Assembly: GCA_037045155.1 (NCBI GenBank)
Contig: JBAOIG010000005.1
Location: 930,001 to 994,000 of the forward strand
Length of the DNA: 64,000 bases
From: Thermomicrobiales bacterium
GTDB taxonomy: Bacteria; Chloroflexota; Chloroflexia; Thermomicrobiales; CFX8
Direction: 5' to 3'
Shown here: piece by piece, positions 62,670 through 64,000 of the stretch
Layout of the letters: each line of letters opens with the position of its first letter
How positions within the stretch are numbered: the stretch's first letter is position 1
Translations under genes and position numbers: made by a program
The notes under the pieces: generated by a model
What the model was told of the DNA's origin: nothing
What the model saw: only the letters and a program-made list of their open reading frames with translations
Databases searched by the model: none

Positions 62670-63655
62670 TCGCCGGGCGCGCTGAGAGTCGAAGCGGCTG
62701 GGACTGCCTGACTTGAGTCATTTCGCTGCCTTGCCGGCAACCGCGCCGCTGCTGGTCGTGGCATGACGTGGACCGATAGATACGCCATCGTCCCGAAGAA
62801 TAGTGAGACCAGAATGCTGTGCGATATCGTCGCCAGCGTGCTCACTTTCGTCAAAACAACAATCCCTCCGCCGATTGCCTGAATGCTGACGAAGACGAAC
62901 GCAGCGACGCTCCCCCAGAACAGATCTGGCCGCGTTTCGCGAAGACCGCGTGTCCAGTAGAGCAGGATCCCCACGCCAACCACCAGCAGCGCGGCCGAGA
63001 CACGGTGCGTGAACGCGATACCGACCGGGCCGCTGAGCCCCGGGTAGATTCGCCCGTTGCACAAGGGCCAGTCGAGGCAGGCGAGCATCGAGTTTGTGTG
63101 CCTGACGTAGGCGCCGAGATAGACGACGATGTACGTGTATCCGGTCAGTCCCAAGACTGTCCACCTCAGTCGTTTGCTGGTCGGGCGGTCTCGCAGCGTA
63201 TCCCAACTGTCGATGTCGTACATCAGTGCCGCGACCAGGACGGTGCTGGCAAAGGCGATCAGCGAGATGCCGAAATGTAGTGCCTTGACCTCCTCCGACT
63301 GCGGCCACATGACCGCCGCCGCGCCAAGGCCGGCCTGCAAGAACAGGAACGCGATCATGATTGGGACATAGATGCGCATCTCGCGTCGGTGGCGGTAGAG
63401 CTTGAGGGCGCCAATCGCGGTCGCGAAGATCAGAACCGTCGCGATCGTCGTCACGAAGCGGTGGCTGAACTCGATCGCCGTCTTAAGTGTGTATTCCGGG
63501 ATGAACTGGCCGTGGCAGAGCGGCCATGAGTTGCCGCAGCCATCGGCCGAATTGGTGTTGGTGACCAGCGAACCCTGGATCAGCACCAGCAGCATCACCA
63601 ACGCGTTCGCCAGCGCAATCCGACGGACGACGGTCTTCAATCGAGATCGTTCCAT
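62666..63655 (-). CDS. ctaA: Heme A synthase (COX15/CtaA family)
   Basis: 329 aa with eight transmembrane segments in two four-helix halves. Cysteine pairs are in extracytoplasmic loops 'DGCGNSWPLCHGQFIP' and 'LACLDWPLCNGRIYP'. Heme-ligand histidines are in 'AIEFSHRFVTTI', 'ALHFGISLIAFA', 'IAFTHRVSAALLV' and 'ATISHSILVSLFF'. Oxidises heme O to heme A for aa3-type cytochrome oxidase. No ctaB or oxidase genes appear in the window. Start at 63655 preferred; ATG at 63682 is possible. Confidence 0.92.
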   Translation of the reverse strand: MERSRLKTVVRRIALANALVMLLVLIQGSLVTNTNSADGCGNSWPLCHGQFIPEYTLKTAIEFSHRFVTTIATVLIFATAIGALKLYRHRREMRIYVPIMIAFLFLQAGLGAAAVMWPQSEEVKALHFGISLIAFASTVLVAALMYDIDSWDTLRDRPTSKRLRWTVLGLTGYTYIVVYLGAYVRHTNSMLACLDWPLCNGRIYPGLSGPVGIAFTHRVSAALLVVGVGILLYWTRGLRETRPDLFWGSVAAFVFVSIQAIGGGIVVLTKVSTLATISHSILVSLFFGTMAYLSVHVMPRPAAARLPARQRNDSSQAVPAASTLSAPGD

Positions 63656-63855
63656 ACTTGAGCTACCCCCGAGGACGTGCATATCGACCTGCGGTCAAGG
63701 ATACGACGTTGGCGCATGCCCGGCGAACAGCCACTCCAGTCACCGCTAACCGGCAACCACGAGTCATGCCCTCCGACGGCAGCAGGCGTCCGGCTGGTCT
63801 CCGTCTGGTAGCATGCGCCCGGGTGAGATGTGTGGTCAGAGAATTGGAGCAACGA

Positions 63856-64000
63856 ATGGCTGCGATGCGGGCGATCCGTCCCGGGATGCCGGTCGAAGAG
63901 CTGGAAACGCCTGTTCTTACGATCGAGCTCGATGCCATGGAGCGTAATCTGGCTCGGATGATGGAGGCGCTCAATGGGTCGTCGATGCGCCTGCGTCCGC
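63856..64000 (+). CDS. D-threonine aldolase/alanine-racemase-fold protein (3' end missing)
   Basis: Only the first 48 residues are present. 'VEELETPVLTIELDAMERNL' and the following 'ARMMEAL...MRLRP' match the N-terminus of fold-type III PLP proteins (D-threonine aldolase, D-serine dehydratase). The PLP lysine, expected about 10 residues further on, is beyond the window. GGAG six bases upstream of the ATG supports the start. Confidence 0.8.
   Translation, partial: MAAMRAIRPGMPVEELETPVLTIELDAMERNLARMMEALNGSSMRLRP

Noticed and set aside
1..64000. tRNA, rRNA or prophage genes
   Set aside because: No cloverleaf with a T-arm consensus, no rRNA sequence and no phage structural genes were noticed by eye; a covariance-model scan would be decisive.

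Overview
GC-rich bacterial chromosome segment. The gene content points to the Chloroflexota, probably Thermomicrobia or a relative. The signs are a secreted protein type (32647..34170) that I associate with that phylum, a CtaA/COX15 heme A synthase of the form with paired loop cysteines, many catabolic oxidoreductases, and interspersed 'CATCCTGAG...GAAGGATCT' hairpin repeats. This assignment is an inference from gene types; no rRNA or tRNA gene was seen, and no CRISPR array or prophage.

Layout. 1-2.9 kb: the end of a lipoate ligase-like gene, then a nested cluster of short inverted-repeat (MITE-like) elements around an IS630-family IS. 2.9-9.4 kb: two-component system, a small membrane protein, an APH/P-loop kinase fusion, a sigma-like factor and a ThDP enzyme. 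9.4-13.4 kb: an EamA exporter whose last codons were replaced by an ISKra4-type IS, then an MFS transporter behind a probable leader-peptide attenuator. 13.4-22.6 kb: formamidase-like, amino-acid oxidase, RtcB, a PD-(D/E)XK protein, methyltransferase, glycosyltransferase, YchF and a PLP lyase. 22.7-26.5 kb: a tightly overlapping five-gene operon (ECF sigma, membrane protein, ABC ATPase, permease, membrane protein). 26.5-29.5 kb: amidohydrolase and acyl-CoA synthetase, divergent. 29.5-30.5 kb: four tandem palindromic repeat units without genes.

30.5-45 kb: PHP phosphatase, Fe-ADH, secreted protein, ChrB-domain protein, siderophore-interacting flavoprotein, signal peptidase I, a DapA-like/RraA pair, GH172-like protein, CopC, oligoendopeptidase F, Ogt, TerC and a class II aldolase. 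45-56.7 kb: a large PAS/GAF histidine kinase coupled to ZapE and a cupin, PLP decarboxylase, alpha/beta hydrolase-domain protein, YbaK, a polyferredoxin/YtkA lipoprotein operon and MoaA. 56.8-64 kb: epimerase, lipoprotein, a small frameshifted gene, DadA-like dehydrogenase, a deleted methyltransferase pseudogene, HAD phosphatase, CtaA, and the start of a D-threonine aldolase-like gene.

Most genes are ordinary chromosomal metabolism in short, translationally coupled operons. The accessory signal lies in the two IS elements, the two related repeat families, the broken genes near 59-61 kb, and the RNA leader at 12.0-12.2 kb, which is the most interesting candidate regulatory system.
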